From contig JAHJCO010000037.1 of NCBI GenBank assembly GCA_018831265.1, positions 1 through 45,494 of the forward strand: DNA of 45,494 bases, in the 5' to 3' direction. The notes beneath the pieces are model-generated. The model was not told the DNA's origin, did not search any database, and saw nothing but the letters and a program-made list of their open reading frames with translations. Below, in pieces: positions 1 through 8,252 of this stretch; the stretch's first letter is position 1, and every line of letters begins with the position of its first letter. This DNA comes from Actinomycetota bacterium. GTDB taxonomy: Bacteria > Actinomycetota > Geothermincolia > Fen-727 > Anoxymicrobiaceae. A program made the translations under genes and the position numbers.

Positions 1-162
1 ACGATTAGTCCCTTTGCTCAGTAGCTAGTTACTACATGAAAGAAAACCTCAGACCATTTTTTGCATTACATCCGGAATCCCGAGTTACAGGCAATAATGA
101 AAAAAATGGTCTGAGGTTTTCTTTCATTTTCAACCTTGTGGTTGAGCAAGGGGACTAATCGT
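1..162. repeat. Nested inverted repeat, palindrome family B
   Basis: Two nested pairs of arms are visible. Bases 1-20 pair with 143-162 with one mismatch, and the tract around 37-66 pairs with 98-126 almost perfectly. The inner arm contains cctcagacc followed by a T run and tgcattac, the same order as in the GGGTCAGACCC palindromes at 12877-13022 and 42481-42560. No coding potential is seen. The window starts exactly at the first base of the outer arm, so the repeat may mark an assembly edge. Confidence 0.8.
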
Positions 163-225
163 ATTCCATTAACACGATGTCATCTCGATACCAGCGAGGC
201 GCCACACCCCGTATGACGCGTGGTC

Positions 226-392
226 GGTGTCAAAGACTTGAATAACAATACTTAACTGTAATGTATAAAAATTGCATCTTGTCTATACAAATAACAGCCA
301 ATGCGGGTCCGAGACCGTTTCTCAGCCGATTTCCGTTGTTTCTGATTCACCAGTTAACTGTTGTTGAGGATGTGATTCAAGTCCTTGACACC
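226..392 (+). repeat. Palindromic element A, copy 1
   Basis: A 167-bp element with terminal inverted repeats starting ggtgtcaaagacttgaat; the right arm differs at one of 18 positions. The inside carries taacagcca and gttaactgttgttga, also found in the copies at 38979 and, more diverged, at 45331 and 10835. About 25 bases to the left (cgccacaccccg and onward) also resemble the left flank of the 38979 copy, so the mobile unit may be slightly longer. It lies 96 bases upstream of the first ECF sigma gene. Confidence 0.85.
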
Positions 393-488
393 CTACGGGG
401 TGGAACGATGAGTGAAACCACTTGACCGTGCGTAACGTATAGCAAGAATAGAGCAGCATATACGCCGGCCGGACAGAACAGGACACAG

Positions 489-1097
489 ATGCCGCGCAGC
501 AGGTACTCGCGGGAGGGGCGGGAAGATGCTCGCCTGGTCGAAAGTTGCCGCGATGGGGATACCGAGGCGTTCGCCTCGCTGGTGGAGAGGTACCAGGACT
601 CGGTATACAGCGTCGCGGTCAGGATGACAGGCGACCGGGATGAGGCCGCCGACGTGGCCCAGGAGGCGTTCATCAAGGCGTTCGAGTCGCTCGACACGTT
701 CGAGGCCCGAAGGCCTTTCCGCCCCTGGGTGTTGCGTATCGCGACCAACGCGGCGATAGACCACCTTCGCAGGAGGAAGAACAGGGAGGTTCCACTCGAG
801 ATGACATCCGAATCGGGTCGGGACCCGGGTGGCGGCCCGGGCCTGGTCATCGAGTTCCCGGGACGGGAATCTGAGATACCGGAGAATGTGAGCGTCGCGA
901 ACGAGACGGCCGAGATCGTCCACTCGGCGCTGGCGGGGCTGCCGGACAACTACCGGGCGGTACTTGTCCTGCACCACATGGAAGGGATGAGCTACAGGGA
1001 GATCTCGCGGGTGCTTGGCGTCCCGAGGAACACCGCCAAGACCTGGGGCATGAGGGCCCGGGCGCTCCTTTGCGACTCCCTGCAGGAGGTGATGTAG
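489..1097 (+). CDS. ECF-type RNA polymerase sigma factor
   Basis: A 202-residue extracytoplasmic-function sigma factor that would direct RNA polymerase to a small regulon. Region 2 lies at about residues 28-95, with VERYQDSVYSVA, the DEAADVAQEAFIKAF segment and RPWVLRIATNAAIDHLRRRK. Region 4 lies at about 145-195, with LPDNYRAVLVLHHMEGMSY and a helix-turn-helix at ISRVLGVPRNTAKT. The linker is longer than in minimal ECF factors and rich in Gly and Pro. The ATG follows aggacacag, a modest ribosome-binding site. The next gene starts one base after the stop and encodes a zinc-binding anti-sigma protein, so the pair is probably a sigma/anti-sigma unit. The target promoters are not evident. Confidence 0.93.
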   Translation: MPRSRYSREGREDARLVESCRDGDTEAFASLVERYQDSVYSVAVRMTGDRDEAADVAQEAFIKAFESLDTFEARRPFRPWVLRIATNAAIDHLRRRKNREVPLEMTSESGRDPGGGPGLVIEFPGRESEIPENVSVANETAEIVHSALAGLPDNYRAVLVLHHMEGMSYREISRVLGVPRNTAKTWGMRARALLCDSLQEVM

Positions 1098-1098
1098 C

Positions 1099-1509
1099 GT
1101 GGACGCGATGGAGCAGAGCGGCGACGTGTGCAGGCGTGCCGCGGACGCGATAGAGAGCATCGGGGACGGCGAGGTGAGCCGCCGCGAGGTGCGCTTCCTG
1201 GAGAGCCACGTCGAGGAGTGCCCCGAGTGTGAGTCGTACCTCGACCGGATGAGGCTGGTACTCGCTGCTCTCGGGGAGATGAAGAGGGTCCCGGCCCCCG
1301 AGGAGCTGCTCGAGGCCGTGATGGCGTACCTCCTGGGCGCGGTGCGCCCCCAGGCCGCCGCTGGTGAGCGGCAGCCCCGCAGGCGGAGGGGCATTCTCGT
1401 GCTGGCGGGAGCCGCCGGGGTGGGCGTCGCGGTGGCCGCGGCGGTCGCGATCTCGAGGTGGTCGGGTGGGCACAGGCCGGATGACGGCCTTGCCGCCTCG
1501 ATGGGCTGA
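1099..1509 (+). CDS. Membrane anti-sigma factor with zf-HC2 type zinc motif
   Basis: A 136-residue protein with a cytoplasmic N-terminus carrying the H-x3-C-x2-C zinc motif typical of ZAS anti-sigma factors (His37, Cys41, Cys44). A basic patch RRRR and one membrane helix at about residues 99-118 follow, then a very short outside tail. It probably holds the preceding ECF factor inactive at the membrane. The start is GTG one base after the sigma stop; an in-frame ATG lies three codons downstream. With only about 18 residues outside, it is unlikely to sense a ligand through an external domain. A redox or metal response at the zinc site, or regulated proteolysis, fits better (inference). Confidence 0.88.
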   Translation: MDAMEQSGDVCRRAADAIESIGDGEVSRREVRFLESHVEECPECESYLDRMRLVLAALGEMKRVPAPEELLEAVMAYLLGAVRPQAAAGERQPRRRRGILVLAGAAGVGVAVAAAVAISRWSGGHRPDDGLAASMG

Positions 1510-1586
1510 GGCCGGATCCCCGGGCCGGCCCCTCGGGCCGGGAACCGGACAGCCGGGTCATACGACGAGGACGAGGGGTTCTTGCG

Positions 1587-2705
1587 ATGAGGAGCAGGTC
1601 CGATAGAACGCGGAAGGACACGGAAGCGCATGGTGAGCTGGCGGTCATCGGCGCGGGGGCGTGGGGCAGCACCCTCGCCGCTCTCGAGGCCGGTAACTTC
1701 ACCCGTGTCAACATCTACACACCGGAAGCCGATGTGGCCGAGGAGCTGCTGCGGTTCGGCAGCAACGAACGCTACCTGGGCGAGTACCGGCTGCCTCGCA
1801 ACGTTTTCCCGTTCGGGGTCATGGGGCGGGCCGTCGAAGGCGCCGAGATGGTCCTGGTCGCCGTCCCGTCGTCGGTCATTCGCCAGGTCGCCAGGGCGAT
1901 CAAGCCCATGCTCACCGAGCACGTCCCGGTGGTTCTGGCGACCAAGGGCCTTGAGACTGGAAGCGGGCTGCTGAGCCTCGAGGTCTGGAGGCAGGAGCTC
2001 GCGACCTCTCATCGGCGCGGGACGAGGGACGCCATGGTGCTGTCGGGCCCGAACCTGGCCTCCGAGCTCCGCGCCGGGCGTCCGGCCCTGTCGCTGCTGG
2101 CCGGCACCGATCCACAGACCACGGCCGCCGCCGCGAGGCGGCTTTGTGTCCCTTCGCTTTCACTCATCCCGCACGGCGATCCTCTGGGGGCCCAGGCCGC
2201 CGGTGCCCTCAAGAACGTCTACGCGGTCGCGTGCGGCATCGCAAGTGGGCTGAGCTGGGGGGACAACGCCCTGGGCGCCCTGATATGGCGCGGCCTGGCG
2301 GAGACCTCGTCGTTCGCCGAAGCCGTGGGGGGGGAGCCGGAGGTGGCACTCACCCCGGCCGGGGTCGGTGATTTCGTGGCCACCTGCTGCTCGCCACTCT
2401 CCCGCAACCACGACCTGGGACGGACCATCGCCGGGATGGCGCCCGGCGAGGAGGTACGGGGCGTTCGCGAGGGCGCGCAGACGGCGAGAGAGGCCGCCCG
2501 CAGGGCCAGGTCGCTTTCGCTGGACCTGCCCCTGCTGGAGGCCGTCTGGGCGGTCATGGAGGGGGCCGAAAGGCCCGCGGCCATCCTGGACGCCGCCATC
2601 GGACCGAGCGCCGGGGAGACGGAAAGGGACGCCCGGGTGCACGAGAGGGCGACCGGCCTTGCTGCGCTCCGCGCGGCCCCCGGTTTCGGGCTGGCACCGG
2701 AATGA
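1587..2705 (+). CDS. gpsA: NAD(P)H-dependent glycerol-3-phosphate dehydrogenase
   Basis: This enzyme reduces dihydroxyacetone phosphate to sn-glycerol 3-phosphate, the backbone for phospholipid synthesis, in the cytoplasm. The Rossmann motif GAGAWG is at residues 22-27. The family segments LATKGLE, LSGPN and the active-site lysine in GALKN (Lys209) are present, followed by GLAET and GVGDFVATC. At 372 residues it is about 40 longer than usual GpsA, with a 16-residue N-terminal lead and an extended C-terminus. The stop overlaps the next start by four bases (ATGA). The acyltransferase that would use its product lies three genes downstream, with two HgdB-like genes in between. Confidence 0.92.
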   Translation: MRSRSDRTRKDTEAHGELAVIGAGAWGSTLAALEAGNFTRVNIYTPEADVAEELLRFGSNERYLGEYRLPRNVFPFGVMGRAVEGAEMVLVAVPSSVIRQVARAIKPMLTEHVPVVLATKGLETGSGLLSLEVWRQELATSHRRGTRDAMVLSGPNLASELRAGRPALSLLAGTDPQTTAAAARRLCVPSLSLIPHGDPLGAQAAGALKNVYAVACGIASGLSWGDNALGALIWRGLAETSSFAEAVGGEPEVALTPAGVGDFVATCCSPLSRNHDLGRTIAGMAPGEEVRGVREGAQTAREAARRARSLSLDLPLLEAVWAVMEGAERPAAILDAAIGPSAGETERDARVHERATGLAALRAAPGFGLAPE

Positions 2706-3682
2706 GGGTAGGTATCCCGCGCGCGCTGCTGTTCCACCACTACGGCGAATGCTGGCTCGAGTTCCTCGAGACCCTGGGCATCGAGCCCGTGATCACGGAG
2801 GATACCAGCGGAGAGACCATCACCGTCGGGGCGACGCGGGCGGACAACGAGACCTGCCTGCCGGTCAAGGTGTTCTCGGGGCACCTGCTGCAGCTCAAGG
2901 ACCGCGTCGACGCGGTCCTGGTGCCCAGGGTGGTGCGGCAGGAGCCGGGAAAGTGCGCCTGCCCCAAGTTCATGGGGCTCCCGGACCTCGCCCGGTCGCT
3001 CGACCCCGAGCTGCCGCCCATCCTCTCCCCGCGGATGGACCTGGGCGACCGGCGCTCACTGTGGGCACGGGAATGGTACGGGGTGGCACGAGCGCTCGGG
3101 GGCCGAAGGACCTCGTCGGCGGTTGCGGTAGCGCGGCTGCTGCGCGCCCTGTCACCGCTGGAGGAACCCCCGCCCGCAAGGCCGCGTCACTCGGACGTGG
3201 TGATAGGCGTGGCCGGGCACCTTTACAACGTGTTCGACGGGCGCGTCTCGCTCGACATGCTGGAGCGCATCCGCCGGCTGGGGGCCGAGCCCGTGACGCT
3301 GGACCAGGTCCCCCTCGAGCACGCACGCAGGCATGCGGACACGCTGTCGCGCAAGATATTCTGGGGGTTCGAGAGCCGCCTGGCCGGCACGGTGCTGCAC
3401 TGGAGCAGGACCGCCTCGGTCTCCGGGATACTGTTCGTGACGTCGTTCGCCTGCGGTCCGGGGTCGATCGTGGGAGCCCTGCTCGAGGACCAGCTCGAGC
3501 GGGAAGGCTCGGTGCCTCTGATGACGGTCACACTTGACGAGCACTCGGCGGAGGCCGGACTGGTCACGCGGCTCGAGGCCTTCACCGACATGCTCAGGCA
3601 CCGGTCCCGCACGACGGCTGATGTAACAAAAGGGTCTGACCCTTTTGTTACATCAGCGGTTCACCCGGGAGGATCCGGATGA
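2702..3682 (+). CDS. HgdB-like (DUF2229) 2-hydroxyacyl-CoA dehydratase-related protein, first copy
   Basis: A 326-residue protein of the acyl-CoA dehydratase activase-related group (DUF2229), related to the iron-sulfur subunits of 2-hydroxyacyl-CoA dehydratases. It opens with MRVGIPRALLFH and has conserved cysteines at Cys52 (ETCLPVK) and Cys85/Cys87 (KCACPKF). Near the C-terminus are FACGPGS and LDEHSAEAGLVTRLEAF. These cysteines are expected to hold a [4Fe-4S] cluster; the substrate is unknown. Start and stop both sit in ATGA overlaps, so it is translationally coupled to gpsA and to the second copy. The last 22 codons include a perfect 41-base palindrome that adds an in-frame tail containing KGSDPF, clearly an insertion. 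Confidence 0.85.
   Translation: MRVGIPRALLFHHYGECWLEFLETLGIEPVITEDTSGETITVGATRADNETCLPVKVFSGHLLQLKDRVDAVLVPRVVRQEPGKCACPKFMGLPDLARSLDPELPPILSPRMDLGDRRSLWAREWYGVARALGGRRTSSAVAVARLLRALSPLEEPPPARPRHSDVVIGVAGHLYNVFDGRVSLDMLERIRRLGAEPVTLDQVPLEHARRHADTLSRKIFWGFESRLAGTVLHWSRTASVSGILFVTSFACGPGSIVGALLEDQLEREGSVPLMTVTLDEHSAEAGLVTRLEAFTDMLRHRSRTTADVTKGSDPFVTSAVHPGGSG
3617..3657. repeat. Perfect 41-base palindrome inside a coding region, family B
   Basis: Two perfect 20-base arms surround a single central T (position 3637), with the core agggtctgaccct. The inner 31 bases are identical to the palindrome at 27123-27153. It lies in the 3' end of the first HgdB-like gene, keeps the frame, and leaves the ATGA overlap with the next gene intact. 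Confidence 0.95.
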
Positions 3683-4848
3683 GGATCGCCGTCCCCCGCA
3701 TGGGAAACCTGCCGCTCATAGTCGAGGACCTCGCCCGCCGCTTCGACCTCGACTACATCGAGACCCCCCCGTTCAACCTCCAGACCGTGGAGCTGGGCGC
3801 AGCGCTCGCCCCCGAGTTCGCCTGCCTTCCCCTCAAGGCGGTCCTGGGGAGCTTCGTGCAGGTCCTCGACCTCGGGGCCGACACCCTGGTGATGGGCGGG
3901 GGCCACGGGCCGTGCCGCTTCGGCTTCTACGGGGAGGTGCAGAAGCGCATCCTCGACAGGATGGGCCGCGAGTTCCGCATGATAATCCTGGACCCCCCGT
4001 CGGCGTCGCTGAGTGTCTTCTTTCATGGGATCCGTGAGGTCATCCCCCGCCAGCGGGTGGGCGGCGCCGCGGTGCTCCGCGAGCTCTCGGCGGCGATGGC
4101 GAAGGCGATAGTCTTTGACGAGATGGAGAAGTGGGCGCTGGCATGCAGGGGCCTGGCGCGCGAAGCGGGCTCCGTGGACGCCGCGCTGGACGAGTCCCGG
4201 AGGCTCCTCGCCCCGGCGATGAGCAGGCGTGAGGTGCGCAAGGCCCGCCGGGAGATACTCGAGGTCTTCGACGCGGTGGCGGTCGAGCGGGAAAGGCCGC
4301 ACCTGTCGGTGGGGCTGGTAGGCGAGATATTCGTGGTCCTGGAGCCTTACTTCAACTTCGAGGTGGATACCTGGCTGGGGCGCCGGGGAGCCGTGGTGGA
4401 GCGCTCATGCTGCATCTCCGACACCATCTACCCGGGTGGGCGCAACCCGGTCTTCGGGCACAGCGACAGGCGGGTGGCCCGCGCCGCCGCCCCCTTCCTG
4501 ACGCACGAGGTGGGAGGCGACGGGCTCCTCACGGTGGGGGCCGCCGTCCTCTTCGCGCGCCGGGGATTCGACGCGGTCGTGCACCTGCTGCCGTTCACCT
4601 GCATGCCCGAGGTGATAGCCAAGGGGGTGCTGTCCAGGGTTTCCTCGGAGATGGACATGCCCGTGCTCTCGCTGAGCATAGACGAGCAGACGGGACGCGC
4701 GGGAGTCCAGACCCGGCTGGAGGCCCTGCTGGACCTGGCATGGAGCAACCGTGCGGGCACACAGAGTGAGAGCTTCAGCGAGGACTTCACCCCCCGTCCC
4801 TCGATACTCACGAGGGGAAGCGGAGGGGTCACACGTGAAGGGTTATAA
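3679..4848 (+). CDS. HgdB-like (DUF2229) 2-hydroxyacyl-CoA dehydratase-related protein, second copy
   Basis: A 389-residue relative of the preceding protein, also of the DUF2229/HgdB-like group. Conserved cysteines are Cys49 (FACLPLK) and Cys79 (HGPCRFG), with later SCCISD and LPFTCMPE and the family-typical SIDEQTGRAGVQTRLEA near the C-terminus. The two proteins probably form a heteromer with [4Fe-4S] clusters, as the two subunits of 2-hydroxyacyl-CoA dehydratases do. No HgdC-type activating ATPase is adjacent; the nearest ASKHA protein is about 15 kb away at 19764. The ATG overlaps the previous stop and the stop abuts the acyltransferase. The biochemical role of these paired proteins is not established. 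Confidence 0.85.
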   Translation: MRIAVPRMGNLPLIVEDLARRFDLDYIETPPFNLQTVELGAALAPEFACLPLKAVLGSFVQVLDLGADTLVMGGGHGPCRFGFYGEVQKRILDRMGREFRMIILDPPSASLSVFFHGIREVIPRQRVGGAAVLRELSAAMAKAIVFDEMEKWALACRGLAREAGSVDAALDESRRLLAPAMSRREVRKARREILEVFDAVAVERERPHLSVGLVGEIFVVLEPYFNFEVDTWLGRRGAVVERSCCISDTIYPGGRNPVFGHSDRRVARAAAPFLTHEVGGDGLLTVGAAVLFARRGFDAVVHLLPFTCMPEVIAKGVLSRVSSEMDMPVLSLSIDEQTGRAGVQTRLEALLDLAWSNRAGTQSESFSEDFTPRPSILTRGSGGVTREGL

Positions 4849-7263
4849 GTGCCAGGCACCATCGAGGAGGCTGCGTTGGAAACGGCTCTGAAGCGCGAAG
4901 CGGTCAGGACGGGGCTCGACTACCACGAGACGGCAAGGGCCCTCGAGGCGTTCTGCGGCTGGAAGCCGCTGCCGCACACCCGCCTTCTGATAAAGACCCT
5001 GAGCAGGGTCGTGCGCCCTCTCGAGCAGGGCTCGTATGAAGGTCGTACGCTGGCCGGCGGGCCCCATCGGTCGAGCTGGGTGATAGCCGGACCGCTGACG
5101 GTGTTCGTGGTGCCGCGCGCGTCATACCGTCGCAGGGTGTACCTCGCGGCCAGGCTGCGGCACGCGGGCGGTATAAACATGGTCGAGGTGCCGCGCTCCG
5201 AGTCCGGATCGCGCTCCCGGTCCGGCCGCGGGAAGAAGGACAGCCGGGACGCGGGGCTCAAGCGTACCGAGAAGCGTGGCTCCGACGCGCTCGAGGCCCT
5301 GGTCGCCATCCAGAGCGAGAGCGACGTCTCCCTGACACTGGTCCCGGTCGCGGTGACGTCGCACCAGCTGACACCTGACGCCCCGGCCGGATCGATGGCG
5401 GACCGGGTCGGCAGGGCGACCCCGCTACACGCGCTGCGGTCCGCCACCTCCCTGGTGCGTACCACGCGTACCGGCAGGCTGAAGAACGCGAAGCCGCTGG
5501 TCCTGGCCCACTGGCTGGACGGCAGGGACCCCGGCGGCATCACCTCGCTGGGACGGGAGCTCAGAGGGAACCTGTTCGGCGCCATGGAGTCCGAGAAGCG
5601 AGCCTGCGCGGGCCCGGCCCTGGTCTCGGGCCGGAACGTGAAACGCAGGGTGCTCGCCGACCCGCTGCTGGCCTCCTACATGAAGGAGTACGCGTTACGC
5701 GAGGGCGTGACCGACGAGGCCGTGTTCAAGGAGGCAAGGGAGCACGTGGACGAGATCGCCTCGGACTACAGGATAGGCGTGGTGCGATACTTCGTACGGG
5801 CGGTCGATTACATGTTCGACCGCTTCCTGACGGGGCTGGAGGTGGACCGCGCGGGAATACAGTTCATCTCTGAGTGCGACAGCCGCAACCGGGTGGTGCT
5901 GGTCTGCGATCACAAGAGCTACATCGATCCCCTCCTGATCGGGTACTCGCTGTTCCGCTCCGGGATGGTCCCGCCCCAGCAGGCCGCCGGGCTCAACCTC
6001 AACTTCTGGCCGGTCGGCTGGCTTCTGCGGCACTCGGGAGCGTTCTACCTGCGCCGCAGCTTCGCGGGCGAGACACTCTACCGCGAGGTGTTCTGCGCGT
6101 ACGTCCGCTACCTGCTCGCCGAGAACTACGTGATGGTCGTCTATATCGAGGGGACGCGAAGCCGGGACGGGAAGCTGGCCAGGCCCAGGACGGGGTTCCT
6201 CGACATCCTGTCCGAGTCCCTCCGGATGGGCATCTGCCAGGACGTCACCCTGCTACCCGTGTACCTGGGCTACGACAAGGTCCCCGAGGAGGCGGCCCAC
6301 GTCAGGGAGATGGCCGGTGGGCGCAAGGTGGGGGAGAGCGTCAAGGGTTTCGCGGGGCTCTACCGCGCGGTGAACACCAGGCTGGGGAAGGCGTACATGA
6401 AGTTCGGAAGGCCGGCCAGCTTGAAGGAGCTACTCAGGGACACTGATATCCAGGGCGCCGCTGAGGAGGCCTGCCGGGGGATAAACGAGATAACGCCGAT
6501 CACGGCCCGCTCGCTGGCCGCAATGGCGCTGCTGTCGGGCGGCGGCGACTGGATCGCGACCGAGGACCTCGTCGGAGCGGCGGGCGTCCTGGTGAGGTTC
6601 GCCGCGGGAAGGGGCCTGCCGGTCACGCCGGAGGCCGACCTGCCCGGGGTGACGGCCGCCGTGGACTGGTTCGTCTCCGAGGGACGCGTCGCACCGGACG
6701 TGAGGTTCGGCCGACCGGGTTTTCACATCGGCGAAGACGGGCGGCGTTTCCTCCAGTACAACGTCAACATCTGCCTGCACCATTTCCTCTGCGGCGCGCT
6801 TCCCGCGGCCACCGGGGGCGACGGTGATGGGGTAGAGTTCCTGGCCGGGGTCCTGGACCAGGAGTTCGTCCCCGGCTTCGCGGGGGACCCGGCCGACCTG
6901 GAGAGGCTCGAAGAGCACGCGCGCGCGGTCCTCGCGTCGCTGATCGAGCCGTACCTGGAGGGGTACCGGGTGGCGGCGCGCACGTTCTCGTCGCTCGGGG
7001 ACGGTGAGGCGGTCCATCGCGAGGACCTCTCGGAACGCTTCATTAGCACGGGCGAGAGCATGCTGGCCACGGGGACGATCGGGAGGGTGGAATCGGTCTC
7101 GCGCGTGCTTTTCAGGAACGCCCTGAAGCGATTCCGGACCCTGGGCTTCATCTCCGAGGAGCGGACCTTCGCCGACGGCAAGGAGCAGGCGCTGATATCG
7201 CGCGGCCCGCGCTTCGACGAGCTCGCGAAGCAGGAGGAGAGGCTCGCCGAACTCACCGCCTGA
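4849..7263 (+). CDS. plsB: PlsB-type glycerol-3-phosphate 1-O-acyltransferase with extended N-terminus
   Basis: It transfers an acyl group to glycerol 3-phosphate, the first acylation of phospholipid synthesis, at the inner face of the membrane. All four acyltransferase blocks are visible: HKSYID (His355 to Asp360, the HX4D pair), GAFYLRRSF, EGTRSRDGK (Glu434) and LPVYLGYDKVPE. The 804-residue length matches PlsB. The first 170 residues contain a basic, Ser/Arg/Gly-rich linker (SRSRSGRGKK) after a region I do not recognise. GTG abuts the previous stop, but a TTG at 4876 has a better ribosome-binding site (gaggagg, five bases upstream) and may be the true start. The stop codon lies inside a short direct repeat. 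Confidence 0.87.
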   Translation: MPGTIEEAALETALKREAVRTGLDYHETARALEAFCGWKPLPHTRLLIKTLSRVVRPLEQGSYEGRTLAGGPHRSSWVIAGPLTVFVVPRASYRRRVYLAARLRHAGGINMVEVPRSESGSRSRSGRGKKDSRDAGLKRTEKRGSDALEALVAIQSESDVSLTLVPVAVTSHQLTPDAPAGSMADRVGRATPLHALRSATSLVRTTRTGRLKNAKPLVLAHWLDGRDPGGITSLGRELRGNLFGAMESEKRACAGPALVSGRNVKRRVLADPLLASYMKEYALREGVTDEAVFKEAREHVDEIASDYRIGVVRYFVRAVDYMFDRFLTGLEVDRAGIQFISECDSRNRVVLVCDHKSYIDPLLIGYSLFRSGMVPPQQAAGLNLNFWPVGWLLRHSGAFYLRRSFAGETLYREVFCAYVRYLLAENYVMVVYIEGTRSRDGKLARPRTGFLDILSESLRMGICQDVTLLPVYLGYDKVPEEAAHVREMAGGRKVGESVKGFAGLYRAVNTRLGKAYMKFGRPASLKELLRDTDIQGAAEEACRGINEITPITARSLAAMALLSGGGDWIATEDLVGAAGVLVRFAAGRGLPVTPEADLPGVTAAVDWFVSEGRVAPDVRFGRPGFHIGEDGRRFLQYNVNICLHHFLCGALPAATGGDGDGVEFLAGVLDQEFVPGFAGDPADLERLEEHARAVLASLIEPYLEGYRVAARTFSSLGDGEAVHREDLSERFISTGESMLATGTIGRVESVSRVLFRNALKRFRTLGFISEERTFADGKEQALISRGPRFDELAKQEERLAELTA

Positions 7264-7316
7264 CCCCGATCCGAGTCAATGCTGAATTGAATCCTGCCTG
7301 ACCCCAATCCCAGTCA
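7258..7316. repeat. Pair of 21-bp direct repeats at the plsB end
   Basis: The unit gcctgacccc followed by (g/a)atcc(g/c)agtca occurs at 7258-7278 and 7296-7316 with 19 of 21 matches. The first copy contains the plsB stop codon. The ctgacccc part resembles half of the family B palindrome core, but no hairpin is formed here. Confidence 0.7.
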
Positions 7317-7328
7317 CTTTACTGTACG

Positions 7329-8252
7329 ATGTTGCGCATGAGAGTGCGCTGTGCGATACGGACATCGGTAGCGGCTGTTCGCCTGGGCCGCATGCTGGCG
7401 GCGATGACGCTGCCCTGGTTCGGGCACATGCGCCACGGCGCCACACCGTTCGTGCACTCCGACGACCATCGGGACCTCGCTCGCCAGGCGGTCTCCCATC
7501 TCCTGAAGTGGAAGGTGATATCGCGTTCGAGCGACCTCGCTGAGCACCGACGACACACGGAGAGGTCCTGCGGACTGCTCGATATCAAGGAGACCGAGTT
7601 GGGTGGCAAGGTGTACGGCAAGCTCCAGTGGGATTACTCGCACATGTATGACCCCCTGGCGGGCAGGGGCATCGCGGACAAGACGGTCGTGAACTCGTTC
7701 GAGGAGTACAGGGATTACTGGGAGCGCGCGCTCCTTCACTACAGGATAGAGAACCACCCCAAGGCGTTCGCCTTCCTGGGATACTGCTGCCACCTGTTGC
7801 AGGACATGGCCGTACCCTCGCACACGTTCTGCATCGCCCACGGCCTGAAGACACGCACGGCCGACAACCTGGAGCTCATCTCCACATCCAGGCGTTTCTA
7901 CCTCAGGGAGCCGGCGGGCGGACCTTTCCCGGGGGAGGAGGACGCGCATCTCGGGCTGTTCGTCGTCCTGGGGCTCGACTCCCGCGGCCGGGAGCCGTTC
8001 GACGCCGAAGAGAGGAACGACATAGCCGATATCCTCGAGAGGTACTACGAGGTCCCGAAGTGGAGGAAGGACGGGTGGCAGGGCCGCTACGTCGGCGATT
8101 TCTACTACCCTTACCACAGGCTGCTGCCTTCCAGCCCGCGCATCGCCCTCGATGACATGGTCGAACTGCGCAACTACCTGATGTCCCGCGCCGCCGAGAG
8201 GACGGCCCAGTTGCTGTGGCACTTCTGCGAGCTCACGGGGGCCGGCCGATGA
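7329..8252 (+). CDS. Zinc-dependent phospholipase C / P1 nuclease-like protein
   Basis: A 307-residue all-helical protein with the metal-binding pattern of the zinc phospholipase C/S1-P1 nuclease superfamily. It has HSDDHRDLARQAV near the N-terminus, DYSHMYDPLAGRG, and the diagnostic LLQDMAVPSHTF with its neighbouring His in CCHLLQD. Such enzymes hydrolyse phosphodiesters with a trinuclear zinc site. No convincing signal peptide is seen, which is unusual for the family; a start at the ATG at 7406 (MTLPWFGH) is possible. It follows plsB by 66 bases and overlaps the PHP gene by four bases, so a role in lipid or phosphate-ester turnover is plausible but inferred. Confidence 0.7.
   Translation: MLRMRVRCAIRTSVAAVRLGRMLAAMTLPWFGHMRHGATPFVHSDDHRDLARQAVSHLLKWKVISRSSDLAEHRRHTERSCGLLDIKETELGGKVYGKLQWDYSHMYDPLAGRGIADKTVVNSFEEYRDYWERALLHYRIENHPKAFAFLGYCCHLLQDMAVPSHTFCIAHGLKTRTADNLELISTSRRFYLREPAGGPFPGEEDAHLGLFVVLGLDSRGREPFDAEERNDIADILERYYEVPKWRKDGWQGRYVGDFYYPYHRLLPSSPRIALDDMVELRNYLMSRAAERTAQLLWHFCELTGAGR

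Noticed and set aside
393..2012. A 539-codon open frame on the minus strand
   Set aside because: It is antisense to the sigma, anti-sigma and gpsA genes, rich in Pro, Arg and Ala with no recognisable domain, and is a product of high GC codon structure.
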